Part shown: positions 38,535-45,515 of the stretch, one piece after another | How positions within the stretch are numbered: position 1 is the stretch's first letter | Layout of the letters: each line of letters starts with the position of its first letter | Assembly: GCF_001027285.1 (NCBI RefSeq) | Contig: NZ_CP011509.1 | Location: 11,370,501-11,434,500 of the forward strand | Direction: 5' to 3' | DNA length: 64,000 bases | DNA from: Archangium gephyra | GTDB lineage: Bacteria > Myxococcota > Myxococcia > Myxococcales > Myxococcaceae | Program-made: the position numbers and the translations under genes | Notes under the pieces: generated by a model | Seen by the model: the letters and a program-made list of their open reading frames with translations, nothing else | Told to the model about the DNA's origin: nothing | Databases searched by the model: none

Positions 38535-39220
38535 GTGCCCTGGCGAGGTGTGGCTGGGGAGGGGCTGGTGGGGGCGCACGGGTGGGAGTACCGGCGGAGG
38601 CGACCGGAGGGGACAGTGTTGTATGCGGCGGTGAGGGACAACCTCGCCACGCTGCTGGCGGAGGCGAGCGAGCTGGGGCGCGGCCTGCCCCGGTACGTGG
38701 AGCGGGACTTCGCCAGGTACCTGGAGTGTGGAGTATTGACGCACGGCTTCGCGCGGGTGCGCTGTGTGAGTTGCAAGGACGAGCTGCTCGTCGCCTTCTC
38801 GTGCAAGGGACGAGGGGTGTGCCCGTCCTGCAGTGCGAAGCGGGCGCATGTGACGGCGGCGCACCTGGTGGAGCGGGTGCTTCCGCACGTGCCTTATCGA
38901 CAGTGGACGCTGTCCTTTCCGCACCGGGTGCGGTGGGTACTCCTCAAGGACGCGGGACTGCTCTCGGACGTCCTCACCGTCTTCCTGCGCGCGGTGTTTA
39001 TCAGGCGCACTCGCTGCAGCAGAGGCAGCGCTGGACGGAGGTGGACGTGCGGCCCCCTCCCCGAAAGCAACCCCGGTGCGCCGCCCTGGAGGGATTCTCC
39101 CTGCATGCCAACACGCACCTTCACGCCAACGACAGGCTGGGGCTGGAGCGGCTGTGCCGCTACGGGGCGCGCGGTGCGCTGACGCTGGAGCGTTTGTCAC
39201 GAGCGGAGGACGCCAGGGGG
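38535..39220 (+). pseudogene. IS91-family transposase remnant, N-terminal and middle parts
   Basis: The N-terminal zinc-binding domain of an IS91-type (Y2 rolling-circle) transposase is readable: [13 protein letters not shown], then CVSC...[18 protein letters not shown], and [20 protein letters not shown]. Near 38999 the frame breaks. A middle piece (EGFSLHANTHLHANDRLGLE, then RLCRYGARGALTLERLS) reappears in another frame near 39090-39220. The region between them, including the catalytic His-hydrophobic-His and Tyr motifs, is deleted. The element cannot move by itself. Confidence 0.8.
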
Positions 39221-39260
39221 GCTCCACTCAGAGTGCACCGGCATGGCTCACAGTTCGTGG

Positions 39261-39280
39261 GCTCCCATCAGCGGCCTTCC
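39261..39280. repeat. 20-bp direct repeat, copy B
   Basis: GCTCCCATCAGCGGCCTTCC is the second copy of 38427-38446 with one mismatch. It lies just past the middle fragment of the broken transposase, so the two copies bracket that remnant. Confidence 0.55.
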
Positions 39281-39383
39281 TCTGCCCCTCTGCTCCCCCC
39301 CGCGGCCCTCGACATTGCCCCCATTCCTCTTATGCGCCTTCCCACCGCGTGTCGTACCCAGTCCCCTCACACGAACTCTTTGA

Positions 39384-39560
39384 CACCCTCTCGGGGACAA
39401 GGGCCAGCCGCTCTACCTCCAGAAGCACCGGCTAACACAGGAGGACGTGGAACTCACGCTCGTGGTAGAACGGCGCCCTGCGAAGGCCGGGCTGGAGCCG
39501 CTCAACATGCTCATCGACCGCAAACCCAGGGACAACACGGTGGACGTGGAGCTGCAATGA
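39384..39560 (+). pseudogene. C-terminal gene fragment resembling an M1-aminopeptidase tail
   Basis: A frame open from 39384 reads LYLQKHRLTQEDVELTLVVE and then AGLEPLNMLIDRKPRDNTV before a stop. The AGxxPxNxLIDRxxxDN pattern is the C-terminal signature of ABC-permease/M1-aminopeptidase fusion proteins; this assignment is from memory. Nothing upstream continues the gene. Its stop (TGA) overlaps the start of the next gene as ATGA, which may have captured that gene in its reading register. Confidence 0.55.
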
Positions 39561-40696
39561 AATCATTCTATCTCTACTGCTTCCTCATGGCGCTGGCGAC
39601 GAGCGGCTGTTTTTTGTTTCGGCCGGACAATCTCCGTGGCCGCATGTTGGAAAAGCCAGTCATCGTTGATGTTTCGGGCCACGAGTTCAAAACGCTTCGC
39701 ACCGCAATCGAGGACACCGCGAAGACCGCGCTGCAAGGCACTGGTCTCGCGTGGGGTGGCATCAACGTAAAACACGCTGGGGCTGTCACCTTCCATATCA
39801 TCGACGCGCGCGAGTATGACCGGCAATGCGATGATGCCCAATCCTGCAGTCTGGCCCGAAAGCTCCAACACAATTGCGTTGCATTCTCCCCCACGGCGAT
39901 TGCGTGCGACCTCTCGCTGCTCTGGCTCATCCACCGGGATGCGGTGCGCATCGCACTCAGCACGCTACTCCATCCTGAAACCCAAAAGCCTCTTTTTCCA
40001 AGGGCCGCCTACCGGGAGCAATTCTTTCGCGGAGAGCGAATCTCACAAATGCCCATTGACATGATTGCCAAGATGAAAGAGATCGACTCAATGGTTGAGC
40101 GAACCAACCGCCAACACATCTTGGAATCGCGCAATCGCATCCTCAGAGGCTTTTTGGAACTGATTCTCTTCCACGAATTCGGCCACATCGTAAAGAAACA
40201 TATCGCTGGGAGGGGCGCAGTGCCGTCCTGCGCTTTGGATGCGCGTTCCGTCAACCTCGTGAACCTCTGTCAAAAGCCTTCCCCCGCGGAGGAAGAGGCA
40301 GACACATTCGCGCTAACGGTTCTGTCTCGGCGAGTCGACCCCACCCAAGACACTCCCGAGCGTTACATCGCGGAATGGTGGATTGAAGAGTATCAACGCG
40401 CCAACTATGAAGCACTCGCGGACTGTTGGCTTCCGCTGGGCTGGAAGTGGTCCGCCGCGCCAGAATCCGAAAAGCTCTGCTTCTATGGGCGGTGGTTGGA
40501 GCGCGTCTCCACAGGCTCCCATCCCGCCTGGTTTCGCCGGTATCTTCAATCTGTAGAAATGCTGGAAAGCCGTGGGGTAACCTTGCCCGATGCAGCCGAG
40601 GCCAAGACCTCAGCGCGCACTGCTTTACAACTGATAGAGATGTTCTGTTCGTCTCAAGAGAATCGTTCGCTGCCCATTCAGCAGCCCGGCTCATGA
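39557..40696 (+). CDS. Lipoprotein with HEFGH zinc-metalloprotease motif
   Basis: The 379-residue lipoprotein has the signal MKSFYLYCFLMALATSGC (Cys near 18). In the middle is a zinc-protease motif, ILFHEFGHIVKKH (near 206-218), followed about 35 residues later by PAEEEADTFAL, whose acidic residues could supply the third ligand, as in gluzincin-like peptidases. Cys pairs are scattered through the protein. No close family is recognised. Base composition is clearly lower in GC than in neighbours, which suggests recent transfer. The next gene starts 22 bp later and is probably co-transcribed. Confidence 0.75.
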   Translation: MKSFYLYCFLMALATSGCFLFRPDNLRGRMLEKPVIVDVSGHEFKTLRTAIEDTAKTALQGTGLAWGGINVKHAGAVTFHIIDAREYDRQCDDAQSCSLARKLQHNCVAFSPTAIACDLSLLWLIHRDAVRIALSTLLHPETQKPLFPRAAYREQFFRGERISQMPIDMIAKMKEIDSMVERTNRQHILESRNRILRGFLELILFHEFGHIVKKHIAGRGAVPSCALDARSVNLVNLCQKPSPAEEEADTFALTVLSRRVDPTQDTPERYIAEWWIEEYQRANYEALADCWLPLGWKWSAAPESEKLCFYGRWLERVSTGSHPAWFRRYLQSVEMLESRGVTLPDAAEAKTSARTALQLIEMFCSSQENRSLPIQQPGS

Positions 40697-40718
40697 ACAC
40701 AATAGGAGAGCAATACCC

Positions 40719-41570
40719 ATGTCTCAGTTCGCAAGAATCATTGTCTTGGCGGTTCTGCTTCCCCTGACGAGCCAAGCTGCAACGGAGGTGCGCTCTTGTA
40801 TCAGCGACTCCAAGAATTGGCTGGGAATGGGACTGAACAGCGATCAGCCTTCACCGGCTCCCTCCAGCCTGGACACAACCTGTGGTCAACGCACGAGCCG
40901 CCTCGCTGACTTGGCCGAGCCTATCGCCAGTAGCAGCGATGTGGTCGTCATCCGCTTCACCTCCGACGGACAGACGGCCCTGCCTCTTACGTCCGTGGCC
41001 TCACCGTCCGTCACGATGACCGTTGAAGGGCAGACCCTCCCTGTCGCATATGCGACCACCGCCTATGAAATCTACTTCGGCCTCAACCAGTTGAGCACCT
41101 ACAAGCATGGAACCCTGGTCACGCTCCATGTGACGCACGACAGCAACACCGAGGATCGCTACTTCCGCCTCGTGCACAGGTTCTCTCCCTATGGCTTGGG
41201 AAATACCGAGAGCTATTTCTGGGTCCCCCTGGCCCTCTTCAGCACGGACTTCAAGAGTTCGGAGAACGGCATCACCCTCGCCTCCATGCCAGTGGGGCTC
41301 GCGGTGGGAGGCCGACTGTATTTCGACAACGGCTTCTATCTTGGTGGCTCTGCGGTCGCGAGCTGGCTCATCTTCAAGAACCAGGGCCCTGCCGAGGGCT
41401 ACAACGTCCAGAGCGCCGCGATTGGCGCCGTCATTGACGTGAACAATTACGTCTTCGTCGGCACGGCCTATGGCTTGGACTTCAGGGCCGGGGCAACCCA
41501 TCCAGGTCTCATGTTCGTTGTCGGCCCCGGGCCAAGCCTGCTGCAGGTGTTCAAGTCCACACCGCATTGA
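40719..41570 (+). CDS. Secreted beta-rich protein of unknown function
   Basis: The 283-residue protein has a signal peptide (MSQFARIIVLAVLLPLTSQA) and a beta-rich mature part. Two early Cys (CISDS, TTCGQR) may pair. A middle SVTMTVEGQTLPVAYATTAY segment looks like an Ig-like or adhesin strand set, and the C-terminal half (GGRLYFDNGFYLGGSAVASW, AIGAVIDVNNYVFVGTAYGL) resembles amphipathic barrel strands. It could be an outer-membrane protein, but it ends in His, not Phe. It sits between the HEFGH lipoprotein and a small membrane protein on the same strand. Confidence 0.7.
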   Translation: MSQFARIIVLAVLLPLTSQAATEVRSCISDSKNWLGMGLNSDQPSPAPSSLDTTCGQRTSRLADLAEPIASSSDVVVIRFTSDGQTALPLTSVASPSVTMTVEGQTLPVAYATTAYEIYFGLNQLSTYKHGTLVTLHVTHDSNTEDRYFRLVHRFSPYGLGNTESYFWVPLALFSTDFKSSENGITLASMPVGLAVGGRLYFDNGFYLGGSAVASWLIFKNQGPAEGYNVQSAAIGAVIDVNNYVFVGTAYGLDFRAGATHPGLMFVVGPGPSLLQVFKSTPH

Positions 41571-41658
41571 CATCGAGAGCGGCTACCACGCCGGCCAACC
41601 GTTGGCTGGCGTGGTAGACTGGAAGCTGCTTCGGGCTCATACCTGGAAGGGGAGCCCC

Positions 41659-41847
41659 ATGGATTCACCTCGCAAGCCACTCCCCGCAGTCGTGGACCCA
41701 GAGCAGGTCCACCGCAGCATGAAGAAGCTGGGCGGCGTGGGCACCGCCCTCATCAACACGCCGATGGTGGTGTGGTTCTGGGACAACTGGCCCGTCGTGG
41801 CGGGCGTGGTGGCCCTCATCTTCTGGTTCGCCTTCGTCAACGTCTGA
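41659..41847 (+). CDS. Small single-pass membrane protein, 62 aa
   Basis: The product has a charged N-terminus (MDSPRKPLPAVVDPEQVHRS) and one strong membrane helix (about 38-60, WDNWPVVAGVVALIFWFAFV). GGAAGGGGAG precedes the ATG. After its TGA stop the same frame stays open for 39 more codons (FTEWMTKRYRRTHVEWMRLV, then a second hydrophobic stretch ending WWVFV), so the present stop may truncate a two-helix protein. Function unknown. Confidence 0.6.
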   Translation: MDSPRKPLPAVVDPEQVHRSMKKLGGVGTALINTPMVVWFWDNWPVVAGVVALIFWFAFVNV

Positions 41848-41859
41848 TTCACCGAGTGG

Positions 41860-41967
41860 ATGACGAAACGCTACCGCCGCACGCATGTGGAGTGGATGCG
41901 ACTGGTGGGCACGGTACTCGGCAACATCGTGGCCGGCTGGGTCACCGACTGGTGGGTCTTCGTATAG
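41860..41967 (+). other. In-frame continuation after the small membrane protein's stop
   Basis: Thirty-five codons (MTKRYRRTHVEWMRLVGTVL, then GNIVAGWVTDWW) continue the reading frame of the 62-residue protein beyond its TGA. They contain a Trp-rich hydrophobic segment. This could be a separate tiny ORF, the distal half of a gene broken by a nonsense mutation, or a readthrough extension. No ribosome binding site is evident for the ATG. Confidence 0.35.
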
Positions 41968-42273
41968 CTGCGTGCACCGGGCGATCTCGAGCTCCCCCAA
42001 GCAGGAGCGGAGGAGGCGAACGAGGCGCCCCAGGCAGCGGCCAGCGAGAAGCCGCTAAAGGAGAGGACGCCGCGAGTGGACTGGGCCGAGCTGCTCAGGA
42101 GGACATTCGACTTCGACGTGTTCGCCTGCGTGAGGTGTGGGGGCAGGCGTCGGGTCTTGGCGTACTTGAAGAACGCGGCAGGGGTGCGCGCGATTTTGGA
42201 GCACCTGGGCTTGCCCACGGCAGGTGCGAAGTTGGCCCCGGCGCCAGGGCCACCCCAGGCCACGTGGTGTTGA
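41968..42273 (+). pseudogene. IS91-family transposase remnant, C-terminal part
   Basis: The frame reads WAELLRRTFDFDVFACVRCG, then GRRRVLAYLKNAAGVRAILE and HLGLPT, ending PPQATWC. This is the conserved C-terminus of IS91-type transposases with its CxxC pair. The upstream 30 codons are a Glu/Ala-rich linker. No start codon or catalytic domain is present. Together with the N-terminal remnant 3 kb upstream it frames the low-GC cargo. Confidence 0.8.
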
Positions 42274-42365
42274 GCGCCAAGCGCACAGCCCGGGTCGCAC
42301 CCGGCCGCGGCCCTCCTCGGCCTCTCTGCACCAGCCCACCACCCTCCACAGCGCCCCCTTCCGTC

Positions 42366-42824
42366 TTATGCTCTGGCAAGGGCCCAGTCCGGCTCCCAGG
42401 CCTTCGCCAGGGCGCGCATGACGCGGGCGACCACTGCCCGGGTGAGTAGCCGCTCGCTTCCGAGAGGCTCGAGAGGAAAGACCACGCTCGCGCTGCTGCT
42501 CACGTGCGTCGCCGTTCCAGCGGAGGTGACAGACGCACTCACCCCGTGAGTCCCCTCCACCGGGCCCGTCCACGCCTGGAAGATGAAGCCGCCTTCTGCG
42601 AAGCGGCTCTTGCTTCGCGAAAAGAAGCGCGTGAAGGCCTCTCGCGTCGGAACAAAGTCGAGCTGCAGCGCCTCCTCGGCCGAGCGGCCCTCCTCGTACC
42701 AGCGAGCCAGGCTCGGATGGCACTCCGCCAGCAACCGGAAGAATGTCTCCGCTCGCCCTGCCCACTCCTCTCGCGACTCCGAGCGCGGGCGCCAGAATGC
42801 GGTGGCCGAGTAGCTCTCCCTCAC
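42366..42824 (-). CDS. Imm52-like immunity protein
   Basis: The 152-residue cytosolic protein begins VRESYSATAFWRPRSESREE and continues RAETFFRLLAECHPSLARWY, the pattern of the Imm52 family that protects against Tox-REase-5-type polymorphic toxins; this is by recall, not by search. GTG 42824 overlaps the stop of the preceding 206-residue gene (GTGA), so translation is coupled. The gene is the last of the toxin operon. Its stop coincides with the outer part of an IS91-end-like sequence, so the cargo was joined very close to the gene. Confidence 0.7.
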   Translation of the reverse strand: MRESYSATAFWRPRSESREEWAGRAETFFRLLAECHPSLARWYEEGRSAEEALQLDFVPTREAFTRFFSRSKSRFAEGGFIFQAWTGPVEGTHGVSASVTSAGTATHVSSSASVVFPLEPLGSERLLTRAVVARVMRALAKAWEPDWALARA

Positions 42825-43441
42825 ATGAAAATCCCCGGGGCAGTCTCCAACGCTGCGCGCAGTTCCTCGACGGTCGTTTCCTTCTTCTCCGCAATGGTGG
42901 GCGCGTGCCAGGTCGAAGCGACTGAGCCAGCGGGGGACTCGCACGCGACCTCGACCGTTACCTGGCCGAAGTGACCCGGCCAGGAGTGCTTCCGCAGTTC
43001 CGCCGCGTGTCGAACTGGGTCCACGAACGTGAAGCACGGCCACCGGGGCAGGCGGATAGTGCTCATGTCACAGCCGTTGAAGCCAACCCCGTGGAGCTCG
43101 GCCTCCGAGAAGTCACAATCCTCGATCCCGCCTGGCTTGAACCGCGACGTGTCAACAAGGGCCTCGCGGAACCCGAACTCGTTGCCCCTGAATCGGCCCT
43201 TGAATCGACACCCCTTGAAGGTCATCTGCGCCCACACCACCCCCTTGAGCTGGCCTTTCGCCTGGATGGTGCAGTTGATGAACTGCCCGCCCATGGGCAC
43301 CAGCGACCGCCCAGCCGCACTGATGATGACAGTGGAGTCGCGCACCGTGAGGTCCGGGCCAAGCCAGTAGATCGGCCCCTTTTTAAGCTCCAGCCGCTCG
43401 CCGACAATCTCTCGTTTCTCGTAGTGGATGTTGGGAGTCAC
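42821..43441 (-). CDS. Unrecognised 206-aa protein between toxin and immunity genes
   Basis: It has no signal peptide or membrane helix. The centre (about 60-130) has short repeating strands with Cys and Phe at regular spacing (GGQFINCTIQAKGQLKG, MTFKGCRFKGRFRGNEFG, IEDCDFSEAELHGVGFNG), resembling a pentapeptide-repeat or right-handed beta-helix stack. The C-terminal 50 residues are helical and acidic. It starts 7 bp downstream of the toxin stop and overlaps the immunity gene. It may be a second immunity or a toxin-chaperone protein; this is inference from position. Confidence 0.7.
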   Translation of the reverse strand: MTPNIHYEKREIVGERLELKKGPIYWLGPDLTVRDSTVIISAAGRSLVPMGGQFINCTIQAKGQLKGVVWAQMTFKGCRFKGRFRGNEFGFREALVDTSRFKPGGIEDCDFSEAELHGVGFNGCDMSTIRLPRWPCFTFVDPVRHAAELRKHSWPGHFGQVTVEVACESPAGSVASTWHAPTIAEKKETTVEELRAALETAPGIFM

Positions 43442-43448
43442 GCGGGCC

Positions 43449-45098
43449 TCAGAAGAAGATCATGCGGAAGAAGGTGCTCGCCATCCGCCGTCCGTGCAGC
43501 GCGAAGTTCGACTCGGTGCCGGACAGGATTTCGTAATGGTAACTCTGTCCGCTCGGGCCCGTGATGTCGACACCCCGGCTGTTCCAGGACAGCCCCGGGA
43601 ACCGCAGTTTCATCTGCGCCTCAACCCAGCGCCCGCGCGCCTGACGCTCGAGCAGATTCGCTCGATGCTCAAGACCGCGCCGGAGCATGTCCCTGATGGC
43701 CTCTTGCTCCTCCCTTTTAAGCTTCGCCGGCGACCACCCCGCAGCAACCTCGTTCACTGCCGCCTGCAGCTCGTCGCCCAATGCGTCCCGAGCTGGAATG
43801 TCGTGGATGCTCTTCCCGGGAGGGAGGTGCCACCGCTCCCCATCGCTGAGGACGACCTGCTTGTTGCCGCCGCGGTGCTGAATGACCACCGTGCCCGAGC
43901 GCCCACCAGCAGCTCCGCTGCTCCCGCTCTTCGCCAGGACGTTGATGGCCACCGGCGCCTGCGGGGAGGTGAGGACGACGAGCTCGCGGCTCTCCTCTAC
44001 CACTACCTCCACCGCAGCCGCCTCCTCCATGGCCACGGCCACCGAGCCCTCCATCCCCTGGGCCGCCCATTGCGCCTGCACCTGGTTGAACCTCGGCAGT
44101 GAGCGCACGTGCGCCGCCACCTCGCCGAGAGTCCGCCCGCTGAGTGTGGCCACCGCCAGAATGAGAGCCCGGGCCGCATCCGTCCCAATCAGCCGGCCGA
44201 AGGCCTCGCCGGCGTCGCGCAGCTCCTCGAAGGTGGTGGCCTCGTGCGCCCGCTGAGCCATGGTGGCCCAGCCGTCAACGAGGCCCCACATGGCGTCCAC
44301 GCCCAGCCAGGCCACCAGCACCACGGACAGCGCGGCCGCCACCGCCTTCGTGCTCGGCTCGGGGAGCAGCCAGAGCGCCAGGTACAACCCCGCCGCCCAT
44401 ACCAGCGAGGAGAGCACCGCCTTCGGGCTCAACTCCCGCCCGAGGGCCGCCTGCGTCTCGTCGAGCACCGTGCCGAAGGCGAGGGCAAGGGCCAGCGTGC
44501 GCCTGTCGTCCGTACGCAGGTAGGGCGCATCCGTGAAGAGGCCCAGGCAGTCGCCGCCACCGCGGTGCTCGCACCAGCGCAGATACTTCTCCTTTAGCGC
44601 CGCCTCGGCCTCGGGCTGGAGCGGGCCCTTGTCGTCGAGCGGCACCAGGGTGAGCACCCTGTCGCGGTACACCTCGGCGAGCAGCTCCTCCTCTGGCATG
44701 GCCTGGAGCAGCACCTGGGCCGTCTCCTGAGCCGTGCCCTTCACCTGGAAGCGCGTGCCGAGCTCCTGCACGGCGCGCCGGTACTCGGCCGCAGTGAGTG
44801 TCACCACGTGGGTGTTGCCGTGCGCCGTAGGGCTGTCAGCGAACACGACGACCACCGGCTCGAGCTTTCGCGGCGCTGACCGCGCCTCGTTCGCTGGCGG
44901 CGATGGCCACCGACGCACACCAGCGAGCTGGCCCCCTACGGGGGCCTGGGTTGCACACGCCGCGAACAGGAAGAGGACGATGAGCCCGAAGGCCCCTGCA
45001 GCTGCCCAGCGTGGCGGGCCCCACGTCCTCCCTCTCTGAGCCTCGAGCTGCTTACCGTCGCCCGCCCTCGCCCAAGGACTTCGGTACTCGTTCGGCAT
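43449..45098 (-). CDS. SitA5-like polymorphic lipoprotein toxin
   Basis: The 549-residue protein resembles the SitA (swarm inhibition toxin) lipoproteins that myxobacteria pass to kin by TraAB-dependent outer-membrane exchange. Its lipobox is LFAAC (Cys near 47) after an Arg-rich leader. A conserved-type delivery region (about 70-330: THVVTLTAAEYRRAVQELG, EKYLRWCEHRGGGDCLGLF) has hydrophobic helices near 225-270. A linker precedes a C-terminal toxin domain (about 480-549: GRWVEAQMKLRFPGLSWNSR, GPSGQSYHYEILSGTE), which fits a restriction-endonuclease-like Tox-REase-5 domain. ATG 45098 has GGGGGAAAGG upstream. Immunity candidates follow directly. Family name is from recall. Confidence 0.75.
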   Translation of the reverse strand: MPNEYRSPWARAGDGKQLEAQRGRTWGPPRWAAAGAFGLIVLFLFAACATQAPVGGQLAGVRRWPSPPANEARSAPRKLEPVVVVFADSPTAHGNTHVVTLTAAEYRRAVQELGTRFQVKGTAQETAQVLLQAMPEEELLAEVYRDRVLTLVPLDDKGPLQPEAEAALKEKYLRWCEHRGGGDCLGLFTDAPYLRTDDRRTLALALAFGTVLDETQAALGRELSPKAVLSSLVWAAGLYLALWLLPEPSTKAVAAALSVVLVAWLGVDAMWGLVDGWATMAQRAHEATTFEELRDAGEAFGRLIGTDAARALILAVATLSGRTLGEVAAHVRSLPRFNQVQAQWAAQGMEGSVAVAMEEAAAVEVVVEESRELVVLTSPQAPVAINVLAKSGSSGAAGGRSGTVVIQHRGGNKQVVLSDGERWHLPPGKSIHDIPARDALGDELQAAVNEVAAGWSPAKLKREEQEAIRDMLRRGLEHRANLLERQARGRWVEAQMKLRFPGLSWNSRGVDITGPSGQSYHYEILSGTESNFALHGRRMASTFFRMIFF

Positions 45099-45321
45099 GG
45101 CGCTGGCCTTTCCCCCAGGTGCGACAGCCCTGAAGGATAGGATGCGGGACGCCCAACCATACAGGGGGGGCACCGCCCCTCCACTCCGAGTCTCAGTCGC
45201 GGGGCGAACTCCGCACGGCTCGCGACGAACCGCTCCAGGGAGTCGAGCCAGGCCGTTCCGTACACCACGGTGCCGTCCGCGTCGTAGCCCGGAGGTGCTT
45301 GATGACAGCCCCCTCCAGGGT

Positions 45322-45375
45322 GCCTCCGGGCTGCGGCCTCTTGCCCAGGGGCCCGCCCAGCGCGCGTGGTGTTGA
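45322..45375 (+). pseudogene. Trace of a further IS91 transposase C-terminus
   Basis: The last 18 codons before a TGA read GASGLRPLAQGPAQRAWC, close to the ending GAKLAPAPGPPQATWC of the remnant at 42273. Bases after both stops also match briefly (TGGTGTTGAGC.CCAAGC). It may be a second truncated element at the right border; the match is short. Confidence 0.4.
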
Positions 45376-45430
45376 GCCCCAAGCCCTCACGCAGCTCCAC
45401 AAGCCCACGCCCCTTGCCGCCGCCTTGGAA

Positions 45431-45445
45431 GCGGCGGGAATCGAA
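45431..45445. repeat. Right 15-bp direct repeat of island (T-arm-like att candidate)
   Basis: This is identical to 38223-38237. Here the minus strand extends to GGCGGGTTCGATTCCCGCC, a full T-arm with stem and loop, followed by CGCTTCC. The matching 5' acceptor GGAAGCG is not found 60-80 nt away, so this is a partial tRNA or tmRNA end rather than a gene. Confidence 0.55.
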
Positions 45446-45515
45446 CCCGCCGCCTGGTGCCGTCGCCGAACCGGCCGGGGCCCACCGCTCGAGGAAGGCC
45501 CGCGGCGCCTCCGCG

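Larger units (their letters stand above)
45099..45515. other. Toxin operon upstream region and right island edge
   Basis: This gap of about 417 bp must hold the toxin promoter. It also contains a minus-strand coding-like stretch (GYDADGTVVYGTAWLDSLER, near 45200-45290), a trace similar to the transposase C-terminus (GPAQRAWC then stop, ending 45375), and the right T-arm-like repeat. No intact gene is supported. Confidence 0.5.

Noticed and set aside
38186-39556. 836-codon frame reading into the HEFGH lipoprotein
   Set aside because: The upstream 457 codons cross a transposase relic out of frame and noncoding DNA; the lipoprotein signal marks the true start at 39557.
45420-45500. Possible minus-strand tRNA at the right island repeat
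   Set aside because: A good T-arm is present but no 5' acceptor strand, anticodon arm or D-arm can be paired.
38140-45515. Prophage
   Set aside because: No integrase, capsid, tail, terminase or lysis genes are seen; only IS91 remnants and toxin cargo.
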